Positions 4,912-5,385 of a DNA stretch of 5,385 nucleotides are shown piece after piece. How positions within the stretch are numbered: the stretch's first letter is position 1; every line of letters starts with the position of its first letter. Source of the stretch: Eubacterium limosum (GTDB taxonomy: Bacteria > Bacillota > Clostridia > Eubacteriales > Eubacteriaceae); NCBI GenBank assembly GCA_959020865.1, contig CAUEUD010000238.1:1-5385 (forward strand), given 5' to 3'. A model generated the notes under the pieces. It was not told the origin of the DNA, ran no database searches, and saw only the letters and a list, made by a program, of their open reading frames with translations. The translations under genes were made by a program, and so were the position numbers.

Positions 4912-4954
4912 AAAAAACCGGCAGGCGAAAGACTGAAGCTTTCGCCTGCCGGTT
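4912..4954 (-). terminator. Strong intrinsic terminator of the polysaccharide-locus gene
   Basis: On the minus strand a perfect 16-bp stem (4939-4954 with 4916-4931), containing the GC-rich core CCGGCAGGCG, closes a 7-base loop and is followed by a run of Ts (4912-4917). It lies 32 bases beyond the stop of the gene at 4987 and insulates the downstream ComK-like gene from it. Confidence 0.92.
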
Positions 4955-4986
4955 GATTGGGATGTGTACCGGAAACCATGGTTGTG

Positions 4987-5385
4987 TTACTTTTTGAGTG
5001 TTTTTTTGATTTGTTCTTTAATGCCTAGTTTATTCAATATTTTTACGGCCGCCGTCCTTACCCGAGTTTTAAACGAAGGCTTTGTCAGATCATGGATGAT
5101 CTTGTCAAAGGATTCTTTGCCAAAGCGATTGTAGAATACTTCCCTGTTTTTAGGTATCGGCGCCGGACGAATAGCCGCAGGATTGTATTTTAACGCTTCA
5201 TCCATATTGACGCTCTGGCAGATCAGGTCTTTTTTAATACTCTTAAAAAGCGCTTTTCCCTTTTCGGACTGTATCAGTACCAGCGATGTTCCCTTATCAT
5301 CAAACATTTCCGGCAGGATATTTTCAATGCCCCAGAAATCAGCCAAAGTAATATCGGAATGACGTTTTGCGTTTTTAAAAGCGCA
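4987..5385 (-). CDS. Coenzyme F420 hydrogenase/dehydrogenase beta-subunit-like protein, C-terminal part
   Basis: The frame is open to the right edge and encodes the last 132 residues. The hallmark is SDITLADFWGIENI followed by DDKGTSLVLIQSEKGKALF, the conserved C-terminal region of FrhB/FdhB-like proteins (D-I-T-x-x-D-F-W-G-x, D-D-x-G-x-S). Then come ALKYNPA and a basic C-terminus (RVRTAAVKILNKLGIKEQIKKTLKK). Family members bind flavin and iron-sulfur clusters; the version with this tail is usually found in capsule or exopolysaccharide loci, often with or fused to polysaccharide pyruvyl transferases, where its reaction is not established. The apparent start at 5344-5346 is a TTG coding for Leu inside the DITL motif, not a real start. 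It ends at a strong terminator and is AT-richer and more Lys-rich than the phage-like genes to its left. Confidence 0.85.
   Translation of the reverse strand, partial: CAFKNAKRHSDITLADFWGIENILPEMFDDKGTSLVLIQSEKGKALFKSIKKDLICQSVNMDEALKYNPAAIRPAPIPKNREVFYNRFGKESFDKIIHDLTKPSFKTRVRTAAVKILNKLGIKEQIKKTLKK

Noticed and set aside
4987..5346. A complete 119-residue gene starting at 5346
   Set aside because: The TTG there is the Leu of a conserved DITLADFWGI motif, and the frame continues open to the window edge, so the gene is partial.

Overview
The window looks like accessory DNA from a Gram-positive anaerobe of the Clostridia, possibly the Eubacteriaceae. This rests on strong AGGAGG-type ribosome binding sites, moderate GC, a DUF1659 gene typical of Firmicutes, and a clostridial-style polysaccharide-locus protein at the right edge. 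The genus is a guess. Almost everything is read from the minus strand; the only clear plus-strand gene is a six-helix membrane protein at 643-1215.

Layout from right to left, the main direction of transcription. (a) 4987-5385: the C-terminal part of a coenzyme F420 hydrogenase/dehydrogenase beta-subunit-like protein of the polysaccharide-locus type, closed by a strong terminator at 4912-4954. (b) 4166-4838: a gene resembling the competence regulator ComK, split into two frames at a run of eight A/T bases (4419-4426). (c) A good sigma-A promoter (4050-4078) that drives a tight operon: an unknown 185-residue protein, a Bro-N/KilAC phage-type antirepressor, and a winged-helix protein of the phage/plasmid replication-regulator type. 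The last gene overlaps the antirepressor stop and appears to start at ATA. (d) An intergenic block (2046-2196) with two spaced copies of GCGGACA-N5-GTCC. (e) A 71-residue unknown protein and a 193-residue sigma-70-family factor, both with TTG starts. (f) The membrane protein gene, convergent with the sigma gene with only 6 bases between stops. (g) A DUF1659 gene at 227-454, divergent from the membrane gene, with an ECF-like promoter candidate, followed by a cloverleaf-like 127-base inverted-repeat element and the first codons of another gene at the left edge.

Functionally this looks like a small regulatory island of phage or plasmid ancestry beside a surface-polysaccharide locus. It combines an antirepressor, a replication-type winged helix, an alternative sigma factor and a ComK-like regulator. 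The sigma factor may serve the DUF1659 promoter, but that is inference. The two most interesting points are the ATA start within an ATAA stop/start overlap, which ORF callers would shorten to a 80-residue fragment, and the homopolymer that splits the ComK-like gene and could be a mutation, a phase-variation switch or a slippage site.
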